Source of the DNA: Stratiolaelaps scimitus
Lineage: Eukaryota; Arthropoda; Arachnida; Mesostigmata; Laelapidae
NCBI GenBank assembly: GCA_019614645.1
Contig: JABWDB010000005.1
Span: forward strand, 6,232,001 to 6,296,000
DNA length: 64,000 bases
Direction: 5' to 3'
Positions 40,001 to 52,378 of the stretch are shown here, piece by piece (position 1 is the first letter of the stretch; each line of letters starts with the position of its first letter). The notes under the pieces are model-generated. The model ran no database searches. It was given only the letters and a program-made list of their open reading frames with translations, and was not told where the DNA came from. The translations under genes and the position numbers were made by a program.

Positions 40001-43000
40001 GCCCGAACACCCTCGCCGTCAGCAAGGCTAAGTCATAACGTCGTTGTTACGAAACGTATGATCAGCTTTCGCAGATCGCACCTCATTTGTATTCGCGCAT
40101 TATGCCCATTGTCATCTACGAGCGCTCGAAGTCGGCATATCGTTGCTTCGGCGGGGGCTGGTCCTCGTATCGTGATTGAGATCGGCAACAAGACGCCAAA
40201 AGATGGTGAGAACACAAGCGATTAGAGACGAAACGAAAGGGATGAGGGTGCCGGACACCGGTGACGACGAAAAACAAACGCGAATTACAGATGGCTTACA
40301 GTGTACGCACCAGAAGAGCGTCGGTCGATCTGCTCGAATCAGGCGAGATAGTGAAGGACATATCTGAAGGTTACCCGCCGCTGTGCCCCACACACACACA
40401 CCTGGTCTCGGCTAGTCCGCTCGGACGCTTCGCTCTGCTGTGCGCGCGTTCTGATTCGCTGTCGTCGTGATCGTCACCCGGCAGCCGGACACTGACAGCG
40501 CAGCAACGCTGAACTGCGATTGGGTTTGCGCTGCAATCCGTCAGGTCGACAAGACCCCACTCGTGTCACGTCGGCAGACATTGACCGCCACCACGGCGGC
40601 GCTTCGTTCGCGCGATCCTCGTCGGCGGCGGCGGCGGCGGCTGCGGCTGCATGCAGAAAATTGCAGAATATGAAAATGATACGGACGATATGGGGTAATA
40701 GCTGACCGCGTACCGTCATTAGCCAGATAGGCAGGTGGGCATTCAACGTTGCGTTAATGGCTTTGTTGCCCACGATGAAATGTTGTAACAAGGGCGTCAA
40801 TTGAAAGAAGTGGATCTTCGCGTCTGCCGGAGGTCAGCCAGCCCCCATATGATGATGTTGTGTTGGAGTGGCGAATACTCGCGTCACAGAAGGACATTTG
40901 TAGCTCACATGTACAGTCGGGCTTGTTCTTCTTCTTCTTGTCATTATTATTCTTATTTGCTATTATTAATGTCAATACTGTTGGATGACAACAATATTGA
41001 CATTAATACTAATATCTGCAGCGTGTACATCGACGACATCATGAGATGCGCGCACCTGATACAAAAGGAATTCTATAAAAATAACGATAAATAAAATGTA
41101 TCAATATATATATATATATATATATATATGTTGGCGTGTGTAGCAGACCAAATGATAAGACGACCTCGAACAGACCAGTCAGAGAAGAGCATCCGTTGTA
41201 GACGCTATTCGATGCCTGTTGTGCCTTCAGTAGGGTTTGTCTTGTAGCAGAGCACGCTGTTCACTCGGATACTTTCAGGATCTTAACTTCTTAACGATTT
41301 GCGTGTCAATGTATTCATTGTCTATCGACAGATCAGATAGGGAACAATCAGCGAGTCAATGAGCTGGCCAATGAAGAACTTAGTTGAAGCTTATCGGGGG
41401 CTGAAATAGATGGCTGGCAAGATACGTCCTCCTGTTCTGTGGACGCTGACACTTGAAATGTATTGGGTCACTACACCCATCGTATCCTATATCCGAAAGC
41501 GCGTTAAGTTATATACAAATGTCTGCATATATTACAGATCTTCTGTACGCGGGCTTGTCTTCACCGAGAAACACTGTGCTAAAACCGGCATGTCTGGATA
41601 AAATCAGATGCATGTATTTCATAAAAACACTTTCCCATATATCTTGTAATCTCAGTAAGGGATCGGCTTGTGGTTAGTTGGGATATTTTTCTGAAACACT
41701 CATATGTGAACGTTGGCCATACCAAATCATGTGGCCAATGTGTCTATTTTCATAAGGTCACAGGACAAAGCAGTGCCGTTTGAGATAGAGTTGCTAATTT
41801 GCTAACAGCACGTAGATGTGTAAGCTTCTTAGCTCCCGAGGAAGTGTGATATAATAAGATTTTACTTGCGCTAAAATTTTACTTTGGCTGGGACCCATGG
41901 TGGATATTTATTCGCCTCTTTGTATGTGAGGGTTTATTATTTAAATTTCGTTATTTTTCCACGCTATAAACATATTGTGCTTTGTGATTTATTTGCCTAT
42001 ATTGGAAGTGGAGGCTAGTTCTTGGTGAAGGTAATCGCAATGGCCGATATCACCTGGGTTGGTCAACCCTGAGCGGAAAGGGCAGTTCCAGTCCTCGAAG
42101 CCGAATGCCCGTCTGTGATTGATAGAAATAGGTCAATGAGAGAAAATCGCAACTGGACAACAATGCTATGTGAAACAGGGTTATGATAAAATCGGTGGAC
42201 CAGAACAATATTTATGTTGTAGACAATAGGAGTTCAACGCGCCCGGTGTCAGGTTGTGCCCGAAGCGCCTCTGCGGAGTGAAGCATATCGAGACAAGAAT
42301 GAAAATATGTAACATATCAGTATGGGCGTCCGATGTGCGCCGAGAGATTCGCAGTTTGGATGCGAATTACAATCAAATAAAAAGCTACAAACGAAAGCCA
42401 ACAGAGGGGCCGGATCTAGGCGAGGTTTAAAGGAAAGTACCTTTCCTCTGAACCTCGCCTAGATCGGGCATCGCAGGTCGAGATAAGTTCCGAGGGGTTC
42501 TGTTAGATGTTCTCTCTGTGTAGTCTATCTCGCGGCATATTATTCGCCTTCCGCAAGTCATTCACCCTTGAATGCCTGAGTGTATCTTCATATCTTTACT
42601 GCTTGCCGGCCGCTAGTTGCCGTCGAGGATGCGGACAAAATATCAACGACTCACTGAATGAACGTCTGAATGTTGTTCCTACACAAATGTTTATTATGTT
42701 CCGCCTACACCCATCACCTTGACTCGACAAGTTCGCACGCGATGCGGCGCCAGCGCTGCGCTGCCAACGGTGACGCACAGGCCATAAGGGCTATATGCAT
42801 ATCTCTATCCGGCCAAGAATCATCTCCGCGTAGATGGTTATATCATTCGCGCGGAAGTGCACCGGCGGCAGCAGCAGCGGCGGCGGCGGTGGTTAGCCGG
42901 TAGCAATCCGAATACTGATCATACAAGATATCACAAGGTATTCTATGACTGTCGGAGTGACCAAGCTAGCAATGCTTGTGGTTGCTGTTAGTCTTGCCCT

Positions 43001-46000
43001 CGTCTTGTCTCACACGGTATTTTCGTATCCGTAACTCACGCCAGTGCCATCACAACTTCCTCCTTAAGCGGACAATAAGAGAACCGCTCTGTATAACCGG
43101 TGAGGAACGCCACTTCTGGGAGCACGTTCATAGCTCGTTAGTTGGATGTTACTTCTCGTGTTAAGGGCTATGTGAGAGTGTCTATTTAGTATAGGGTCCG
43201 ACGACAAGCTTATCCAACCAGATATGAGCTGTATTGTACTATGTCATCCGTTTATTTGTTTCGCATTGTCATCTATACATATTCGCTATCTACCGAATGC
43301 GTTGTCAGTAAACATGGCCGTTCTTGTTGCTGTTAGCGAAGTTGATGTCGACGGCTACCCGACGGTAGCGCTGAATTGGCTTATGATACTTAGCGATTGA
43401 TGGCGTATGATACTTCGAATTCTGCCCTTCGTTCGAGATAAGACGCCAAATGGGATCTTCTTCTCTAGCAGAGCTCTATCGTATGGTGACTTTAGCAGCA
43501 GCAGCACTCATGATATCACGTAGTTTACGGCCAGGCAGCTGTTTTTTTTTACTGTTTTCTGATAGCGATTCTAGTTGCTCGTTGTCGTCAATTGATGCTT
43601 TCAAAGCGCTGGGCCCGTCCATCAAATATCGAATCAGCTGAATAGCGCATAGCCTGCAAGAGAACAAGTCACAATTTGCCAAGGTTCTCAAGGTGGTTAT
43701 CATTTGCCAAGCTGGCCAAGATTTGCAAAAGTTCCCAGCAAACATGGAGCATATGCCGCCGGCGGTGGAAACGTCTTTTTGTACAATACTATGAGATTTA
43801 ATATCACCTCCACAATCATTTTCGGGACTTAGTGTCCAACCTATTAATAATAATTATTTTTATTATTATTATTATTATTCACGATCCTCTTAAGAATCTT
43901 AATGACTTGAGGTCAATGATCCAGCCACCTACAGGCGGAATTAGCTGATCACCTTTCAAGATGGAGAGAAATAATCCAAGTTATTCTCAGGACTTTGCTC
44001 TAGCAGTTATTTGTGCTCGTATAGGAGGCGACATCAAATGATTGAACTTAGATCCAATCGTTGTAAATGGACGATTGTATAGCTGAACAGCTGATCATAC
44101 TATTATATAGTAATTATAGATGCCTCTCCCTATATACCGTTAGATGAATTGAGCTCTACTTAGCCGTTGCTCTCCGATTCGTCACGGGCTACAGACACAG
44201 GTGGATGGCCTCCTACATATACACACATATATATATATATATATGGTTCACCGCAAAACGGCAGCTAATAATCGTATACTGCGCACAGGTGGTAATTATA
44301 AATTTACGCTTTTATCAAATTTGATAATGGATAAATTAGCTCTCTCGACTAAAATCTATATATATATACCACTCAGCCAGCTTGAGCGACAACACAAATG
44401 TTTTGTTTGAGTGTGTGCTTCCTCCGCCAAATTCAGGTATAGAAGTGTTTCTAGTGACTACCTCTAAAATTACATGCTCGTATCCGCTCAATATCAGTAG
44501 CGTAATAAGAAGAAGCCTCGTACCCGCTTCGCCATATTAAATCTCTGAACATCGGGTGGCTGTGCCAGCTCTATTTCCTACATTTCTCCGGATGAAAGTC
44601 CAAAACAAGGCAGAGTATCGAGACGGCCCTAGTGGGCAGACAACTGCTCGGGGTGCCTCTTACGATTCGTCCCTTGCTGAACGTTTATGAGCACACACAC
44701 ACACACACATATGTCCTAGGGAACGACAAGTATGACAATGTTTCGTACGAGCGTTTGTTTTTACGCGTTTGCTTGGTGACTTAGGACTGAGACGGGTGAT
44801 TCTACCTAGAGGAATTGCTGCTAGATTAATGTAAGTACTGGTCGGAGGCGACCTGCTGTGTTGAAATTGTATAAAACAGTGCGAAACAGAGATATTCGAT
44901 TACGTATGGGGTGTGCTCGGTATTGAGTGGGCCAAGCCGACAACGGTGGCAGGACTACTATTGTCTAAGGTGGCCTACTCAATACGAGCATACCCCCATG
45001 TAAGATACTGCTGGAATGACTTCTGTGTGGGTTGAACTTTGAAAAAGATGAGCGACCATCGAGAAGATCGTTTCGGCAGATCCAGCGCCGTGAATATACC
45101 GAAAAGTGCTAAGCTTTAGTCACGCACTCCCCGGCAAACAAGCTCCCGCAAGAGACACACGTTTGGTCCGTTGTTGAATCTGAACCAGCGAGTGATTGCT
45201 GCATCCAATGATTTCGTCTCTCTACAACCAAACTCGAGCATATCGGTTTCACTAGCATCGCCTGTGCAACGGGGCCCAATGACCCTGAATGTTTTTTTGT
45301 ATTCGATCGAGCCATGCGGAGTTTATCTTTGTCCTCATTACTCAGCATCAGCTGACTGTTACCAGCGGTGTGTGGATTCTCTGCTCACTGAAGTGAACTC
45401 TTTTCTGTTATGTCTCCACTGCTGGTCGACTTTATTTGCTTCGACCGCATTTCCATGTTGCATCCTATGAAAAATAACGCTCCAAGACATGTGCACATCT
45501 CGAATTCGTGTCCATTTCGGCGCCGAACCGGTTCCGTTCAACGACGTCCGCGTCTGCCGGCAACTCCATGAAGAAGATGGGGAGCCGTGACGCACGATAG
45601 ACGCAATCGATGCATACGAAGGAACCGACAATCTGCTGTTCGCTGTTCTGCCTGCTTCCGAAACAGCGTCTCATTGCCAGCTCCCACGGAGTTTGACCAC
45701 CACTCAGCGTTCGTTGTCTTCGACGGCGATTTCGGCGCGGGCCGCCGGGGGTCGTGCAACGGTCATTGACACACACACACACACGCAGACCCAGACAGCG
45801 ACGCTGGCAGAGAACGTCCGTTCACCTCGACCGAGTGGAGCATTGAAGGTACCGAGCACCAGCCCGGCTAACCATCGCCTACTGTGTCTTCTCGGCTTTC
45901 TACTCGGCTCTTCCTCTGTCAGGAGCTCTTCGCCGTAGCACGTTACGGCACGGGGCCGTTACCTCGTGCTCGGTGTCGCCGATCGCCACAGACGACGCGT

Positions 46001-49000
46001 TGACAAACCGATCGCTTGATGTCGGTGACGATGGCAATGACCAAAAACATAGAAAAACAACCGCCTCGCCTCTTGGATGATGGTCGAATGCCGGCTGGTG
46101 CGAAGGACAACTCGAGCAACTGCTGCTGTCTGTGGCGTCGATCGAACTCTGCTTGATGACTTTCGTTCTGGAGACGCCACGTCAGCGGTCGACTTCAATG
46201 CTAACTGTTTATCAGCACCGGTCAGCCGCTTGATCGCTGCTCCACCGTCGCTCGATTGATGATGCTGGATTACGTTTCGTTGAGCTGCACACATCGTTAT
46301 TCGGTATCGGCTTGTTTCTGGGTTGACCGTAACGCAAGCTGAGCGCAGTTGATACGACGCACCGGTCAACAAGGCTGTCTTCACTTGTAAGGTGGGTCTG
46401 TAAAGGGCTCTCGGAAAATCGCAACTGGCAAAAACAAAGAAGCAAATGTCCAGCATTCAACTCAGGGTTCCCTAGTGCTACTTTATATCGACACACACAC
46501 TGCATCATTCAAGACGCCAAGGTGGATGGTGTTGTCCTGAATATTGTATCGTCATATCGTCTCCTCGCCTCTGTTGTCTATCTATTTGTTACTAAAGAAC
46601 GCCTGTCGTTTTACCAAAGGACGCTATCGTGAAACTTAACGGGCAACGCGACGCGTCAAAAACGACCTAGATATATTGAAACTTTTTCATTTCAATCCAC
46701 TATTTCTACTCGTGGCTTCCTCCCTCGCGGAGAATTTCATATTCAAGCAAAAACCTACATAGATTTTGCAAATTGTACACAGGTCGAAGAACGTGTTTAT
46801 GGGAAATGGACATCGTGTTCGATGTGATGTTCCATTCAAATACTCTCACAATTACTAGCAAGTGCTTGGTTACAAGTTGGCAAGATATTTATCTACTGGA
46901 AATAAGTAATATCACCACCACCAACAGCAACAGCAACACAACGTACTGAAGTGTTATAGGCATCTGTGCTGGGTATATTGGAACGCGACTAGGTACCTTG
47001 TTGACGTACGTCGCAGAACGTGATTTTCAAAAATTTCACAAATCTCGCCTAGCTGGGCGATAAAAGTGCAAATGTTGTCAGCATATGTGCAGTGCAAGCG
47101 TGTAACGTGATTTCGAATGCTGAGTTGCACCAACTGCACATGATATGTCGAGAATGTTGTGTCAATACGAACAACACGCGATGTGTCGTAGTCTGCCCCG
47201 AACACATTGATTGTCCAGATCCGCCATCTGCGATTCGAACGATCGCGAGACAGCAAAATACTGAACGAAACACGCTCGCTGACAACGGTACGGTGACTGC
47301 TCGCTGTGCAGGGTTGCTGCGCAGGATCCTTCAAGAACTCGAGAAGAAAAGAGCAGAGGGCGGGAGACTGACTTTGAAATTTCCAATCTCACAGATCCGC
47401 TCCGTGGGTCAGGTAGGCTGACGAAAAGGTCGAAGAGGATCTTCTTTTCGTTGTACAACCTACGTGCATGAAGTAGCTGCTGAGGTAGGTACATGTAGGT
47501 GAGGATTGTTCCGTAGATATGAGTTAATGCTTTCTCCCCTTGTCTACTGCCTTGCAGAATATCGTGTCGATGTCGTGCGCTCTCCTCAAGTCACTGGGCT
47601 CCGTGCTGCAGCATCTGTTCTTTGGTGAACTACGCATCCCTGAAGACAATCAGGGCAAGGACCGCCTCTGGAACTATGTTTTCTACAAGTTCATTTTCAT
47701 CTTTGGGGTGCTCAACATATCACAGGTGAGAACGAAGAGGGATTACGTTATTGTCGCCGTTGTTCGCTACGGTTGTTGCTGTCAATAGAGTAAACGAACA
47801 AAACAACAGGCAAAGTCCATTCAAATGATTAAATGGTGCTACCTGACTGTTTTTCAACGTTCACCTGATGCTGGAACGTGTTCTGTTACCATCGCGGCCA
47901 CTGACATGTAACAAGACAGAGAGTGGACAGGGGTCGGTTCCCACTGAGTAGCCGTATATATATATATATATATATATTAGGCCGTTTGGAGTTACTGTGC
48001 ACATCGAAAAATGCGTTGATAACGTTTACAGAAAAATTACTCTAGATATGAGTTTTTAGTAGAGATTACAGGTACTCTCATTTATCATTTACGCACCGGA
48101 GTCAGCGCTCCAAGAGCTTCCCAACGGCAATATACTTCCCATCTGCGTTATCGTCACAACAACAACAACATATCTGTGACAAGACACACAACCACACTCT
48201 AACACAAAACCAATAAGAGCAAAAATTCAACTACTCGTCCATAGCGACCGCCACCTCTGTTGCTACCAGAGACAAATCGGTGCACAATGTACATCACAAA
48301 TTGCCCTTTTTTTTGTGGGGTGGAAACAATCATAATCACAAGGGCTTAGGTCTGAATAAATCGATTAATATTGTCGGCCTCCATCCAGTTCGATGTTCTA
48401 GCCGCGGGTCTTGCGTTGTCAGACGAAAAGCCACAGTGAGTGGTCTCGATTCTCGTGTCATTTGTTTCTGGAGTCTTTTTTAGGAATCGACATATCGAGT
48501 TGCATTGATATATTTTTGTTTTTACGCAGTAACTCAAAACAATCGGTGCCGTTAACGCTCACAGCTTGTGTAATCACCACTTTGGGACCAAATCTATCCG
48601 GCACTGCCGCTCGGTACGGCCTCTCGTCCGTTTGAAGCCATTTTCATGCCTGGTCCCTCTCAAGCGGCCGGTACAAACCTACACCGGACTCGTCGACCGC
48701 AATGTTGTGCGTTAGCCGAGTCGTTTCCAACTTTCGAAGTTTTCCTTATAACTTCGTAACACGCGGTGCGCGGAAGTCCAGAATATGCCGACAAAGATGT
48801 CTGAGTCAAACCTCTAGCCTGCTCGAAGGTCGTCTACAACAACAACAACACACACAGCACAGCTGTATTCTCTAGCTAGAGCGGGGTAGTGGAATTTTTG
48901 CCGGCCGGATCCACCTCGTGGAGCCTATACATGGGATTGTTTGAGCCCGCTTAGCTGTGACGGCAACGCGATGTCATTGACAACGCTGGCCATGACAATG

Positions 49001-49426
49001 CCGTGTTGCTATTGCCTCTGCCATAACAGCGGAACAGAGTGCAAGATTATGCTCAAGCTGGCTGCCTGGCTTGCCCAGAGAACGACAGGTGGATTGAATG
49101 CAGCCCGTTGACTCCTGTCTCCATCGACTCTCGTCTCATAGATGATCCATATGTACTCGCTGTTTCGACGCTAACGTAAACGGCTTGCCTTAGTTTTCCC
49201 TGCCCATTTTTTTTACCTCGAGTAGAAGTCTCCCGTTTCGATGAGCGATACTTGATTCCGTGGGGCGTGTCTTCGTGTCCGCGGTTAAAAAGGCGCAGTG
49301 CTCATTTATCGGGTGCTGCCGCTGCTTCCTCAACTGTGGCTGTTGTTGATATTCTAGAAGCGCGAGATGAGTCGGCCACTTGTTGAACCCTAAACTCGAT
49401 ATCATCATAATAGCTACCTGGAGCTA

Positions 49427-49460
<34 letters not shown>

Positions 49461-50536
49461 TTTCTCAAATGGACATAGCAATCCATATCTAATAATAAGT
49501 GTATATAAATATTGTGATCGGGGGAGACTAATAATGCCCTTTTACAGCACTAATCGTAGTACTGTAGTGAATTGCCGCTTATGATGATTGCGGTGATTTA
49601 TTTTGCAACAACGACTTAATTTTCTTAATCAAGATGTGATTAATACTTCTCTCTCGTTCGCTGAAACAACGGTATCCGGCTGTTGCTGCCTCGATCCGAT
49701 GTAATCAAAATGCCTGCTACTCTCGGTGGTTGTTCTCCAACGAGTCTCCCAATTACTGTATCACTAATAAGGGTGAATGACTTGTTTCCTCTGAAACTAA
49801 ATATCGACGATACACCAATTTTAGAACAATTCAAGCTAAATCTCTGATTAGCCCTAATGTCATAGCTCTGATTCGGCTGCCGAAACGATCCTCAAATGAG
49901 TTCAATTCAAATCATATTCTATTAACTAAAAGCGTGCGCCAAAATGAAATCTTTGTCGCCACAACCGCGACAGGAGATTCGGTGTCACACTTATGTCGAC
50001 AAATACAGCGGTTATTTTAGTACGATACTTGAAAAACTATATACGATATTCAAATATCGTAGCATAAGCCACCAGTTTGGCCACATTGCGTTGAGATTCT
50101 ATGGATTCTCGACGAGTTCTAAAATTTAGAAACGGAGAACAATACCACAAACATGATTTCGGTAAAACAATTTCCATATTTCAGCCACGAAAACGCGTTC
50201 GATTGGTCTTACTTATTAGAGTTTGACCGAGTTTGGCGCAGGCGGACACAGTCCGTCGTCATTGCTCCCGCTAATGCAATGCGCATGCTTCGAGTTTATA
50301 TATTTATATAGTGACTCGCTATAGGAGCCGAATTTTGAAGGTAAATTAATGTTCTATCTGCCCTCAGCGGCGTTGACGGTAAACTCGCGGCGCAGTCGAA
50401 TTGTGCGCTATGAATTCTCTCTTCTATTCAAGTTCGAAATGCGTATCACGACGTTGGACGAGGCCGAAAACTCTCGGTGAAAAGTGGCCGTTTTTATCTA
50501 TACTCTCCTGTGTTATGATATCCGTTATACATATAT

Positions 50537-50582
<46 letters not shown>

Positions 50583-50737
50583 TCCAGCCGAGATATATAG
50601 AGCGATTGGACGTAGCCTTCCCTATATATGTCAAATTACCATTCAGTATTATTAAGGAGATGCATCAACTTCGCTTCCACATCGACAACGTATGGCATGC
50701 AGACATTTTTGAGCAATGTCGACAAGGATATGCGTAG

Positions 50738-50775
<38 letters not shown>

Positions 50776-52341
50776 CATTGTCGATGCCTCTTCCTACTGC
50801 TACAGTGCGGTTAGCCAAACATATTTGAGTGGAGCACATAGGGTCTGCAGCTGATTGGCGATTCGACCACGAAATGTCGTGGTTCAAATCCGCTCCACGT
50901 CAAGAACGCTCTGTGGTCGCTGTTGCAGCGACCTCGCTCGCAGCGCACCGTATGATGAGTACAGTTGCGAGCGCCAGTGCCGCTCTGCGCGGCATAAATC
51001 GTTCTCGCTGAAATGTCTAGCAGCGTGGAACGGATGCAGCAGCAGAACGCTTGACGACGTTGTGCACTGGAGAAATGTATCAACCGAATCGATTTGGCTC
51101 GAGTGCGGATCGTCTGAATCGGTTCCGCTATAATTTCGCGTGCACAGGCGGAGAGATCCACTGTTAAATGCAGAGAAGACAAGTCGAGAATGTACTTTTC
51201 CATGATTCATCGATCGGTCGCCAGCGGACTGAACGAGAGGGTCTGCTGGCTGCCAGACGCTGCGGTTTGCATTGATATTGTCTCTTACGATTATTATTAT
51301 TATTATTACTATGATTATTATTGTTATTATGACGGTTCTGAGTAGACTCAAAATTGACATGAATGTGTTACCCGGTTAGCGGTTGTCCCTTCATTCGAGC
51401 GGATCTATTTGTGGCGGATATATATTGTAGATACTTTGTGTTCATGAGGGCGGCGTCAAAATTCAAAATTAAAAATCCCATATAAACAATATTTCCAAAC
51501 ACCAATTTCTATATTTCATAATTCTTTCATATCTCAACCTCCTTTTATACTCACTCCTATACACTTACAATACCCACACACATTTATCCTAATACTTTAA
51601 ACATATAATCCCTTATACATCATACCATACACACCAAAACCCCCAAACCATCATCACACTCCAAACAACTCATCCTCCACCCAATAATAACTAAATCTCA
51701 CCATCACAATCATATTCACACCTACCTCCCATAAAATATTATCCCACACTTCCCCCCCCCCCCCCCTCTTCCCCCAATATACTTCCCTCTAACCCTTTTC
51801 AATACCTTTTACAAAACAAACCAACTATATCACAAAATACAACAAATACCCTTATTCCCTCTCACTCAATATTTTTCTTTAAATCTCAATTAATATCCAC
51901 ATCCTAACTCACCAATATACTCGACTCATCTACTACATACCTAACACCTGACATTTATCTACATTTTCAAAATTACTCTAAAGTCAGTTCAAATTAATCC
52001 TTACCTCCACTCTCCAGACCCTACCCCGTCTCCACACTAAGTTGTGCCCTGCAACAAATAAACCATTCTAATCATTGGAATATAAATGCGATCCCGTTTA
52101 GAGATTCATGTAAAACTGTGACCGTCCACATCTGATTGAAGGAGTAATTCAGCCTGATTTTACGTGTGCGGCGGCGGCACCCGGCTTCGTCCGATCCAGT
52201 CCGCTAACACATTTTATATCGACTCGCTATCGAAGTACAGGAATCATCAACACCCGAATGACGTTTTTCTGATCGACAGATACCATTTAGGATTGTCGCG
52301 AGACAGATCACTCGTACAGGATATGATGCAAACGATTTATC

Positions 52342-52378
<37 letters not shown>

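Larger units (their letters stand above)
32445..47557 (+). other. AMFR: AMFR intron 1 (about 15 kb)
   Basis: The intron is bounded by GTATGT and TTGCAG. It contains SINE-A (34044-34180, 39111-39292), SINE-B (35631-35680, 36810-37003), long TA arrays, three inverted repeats and a candidate minus-strand terminal exon (43476-43653), listed separately. GC-richer patches lie near 36000-36200, 38580-38960, 40400-40660 and 45480-46000 and could be regulatory. Open frames in these patches lack family similarity. Nothing else was recognised. Confidence 0.6.

Noticed and set aside
47540..47788. Using the ATG at 47540 as the AMFR start
   Set aside because: It lies before the splice acceptor at 47557; exon 1 at 32343 joins in phase and supplies the preceding membrane residues.
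51456..51922. Mitochondrial insertion as the source of the G-free block
   Set aside because: Mitochondrial strands can be G-poor, but a complete absence of G over 467 bases with no recognisable mitochondrial protein frame is not expected.
51456..51922. Bisulfite-like total G-to-A conversion as the explanation of the block
   Set aside because: Counts in 51541-51720 (70 A, 64 C, 46 T) show too little A and too much C for a plain conversion of ordinary sequence.
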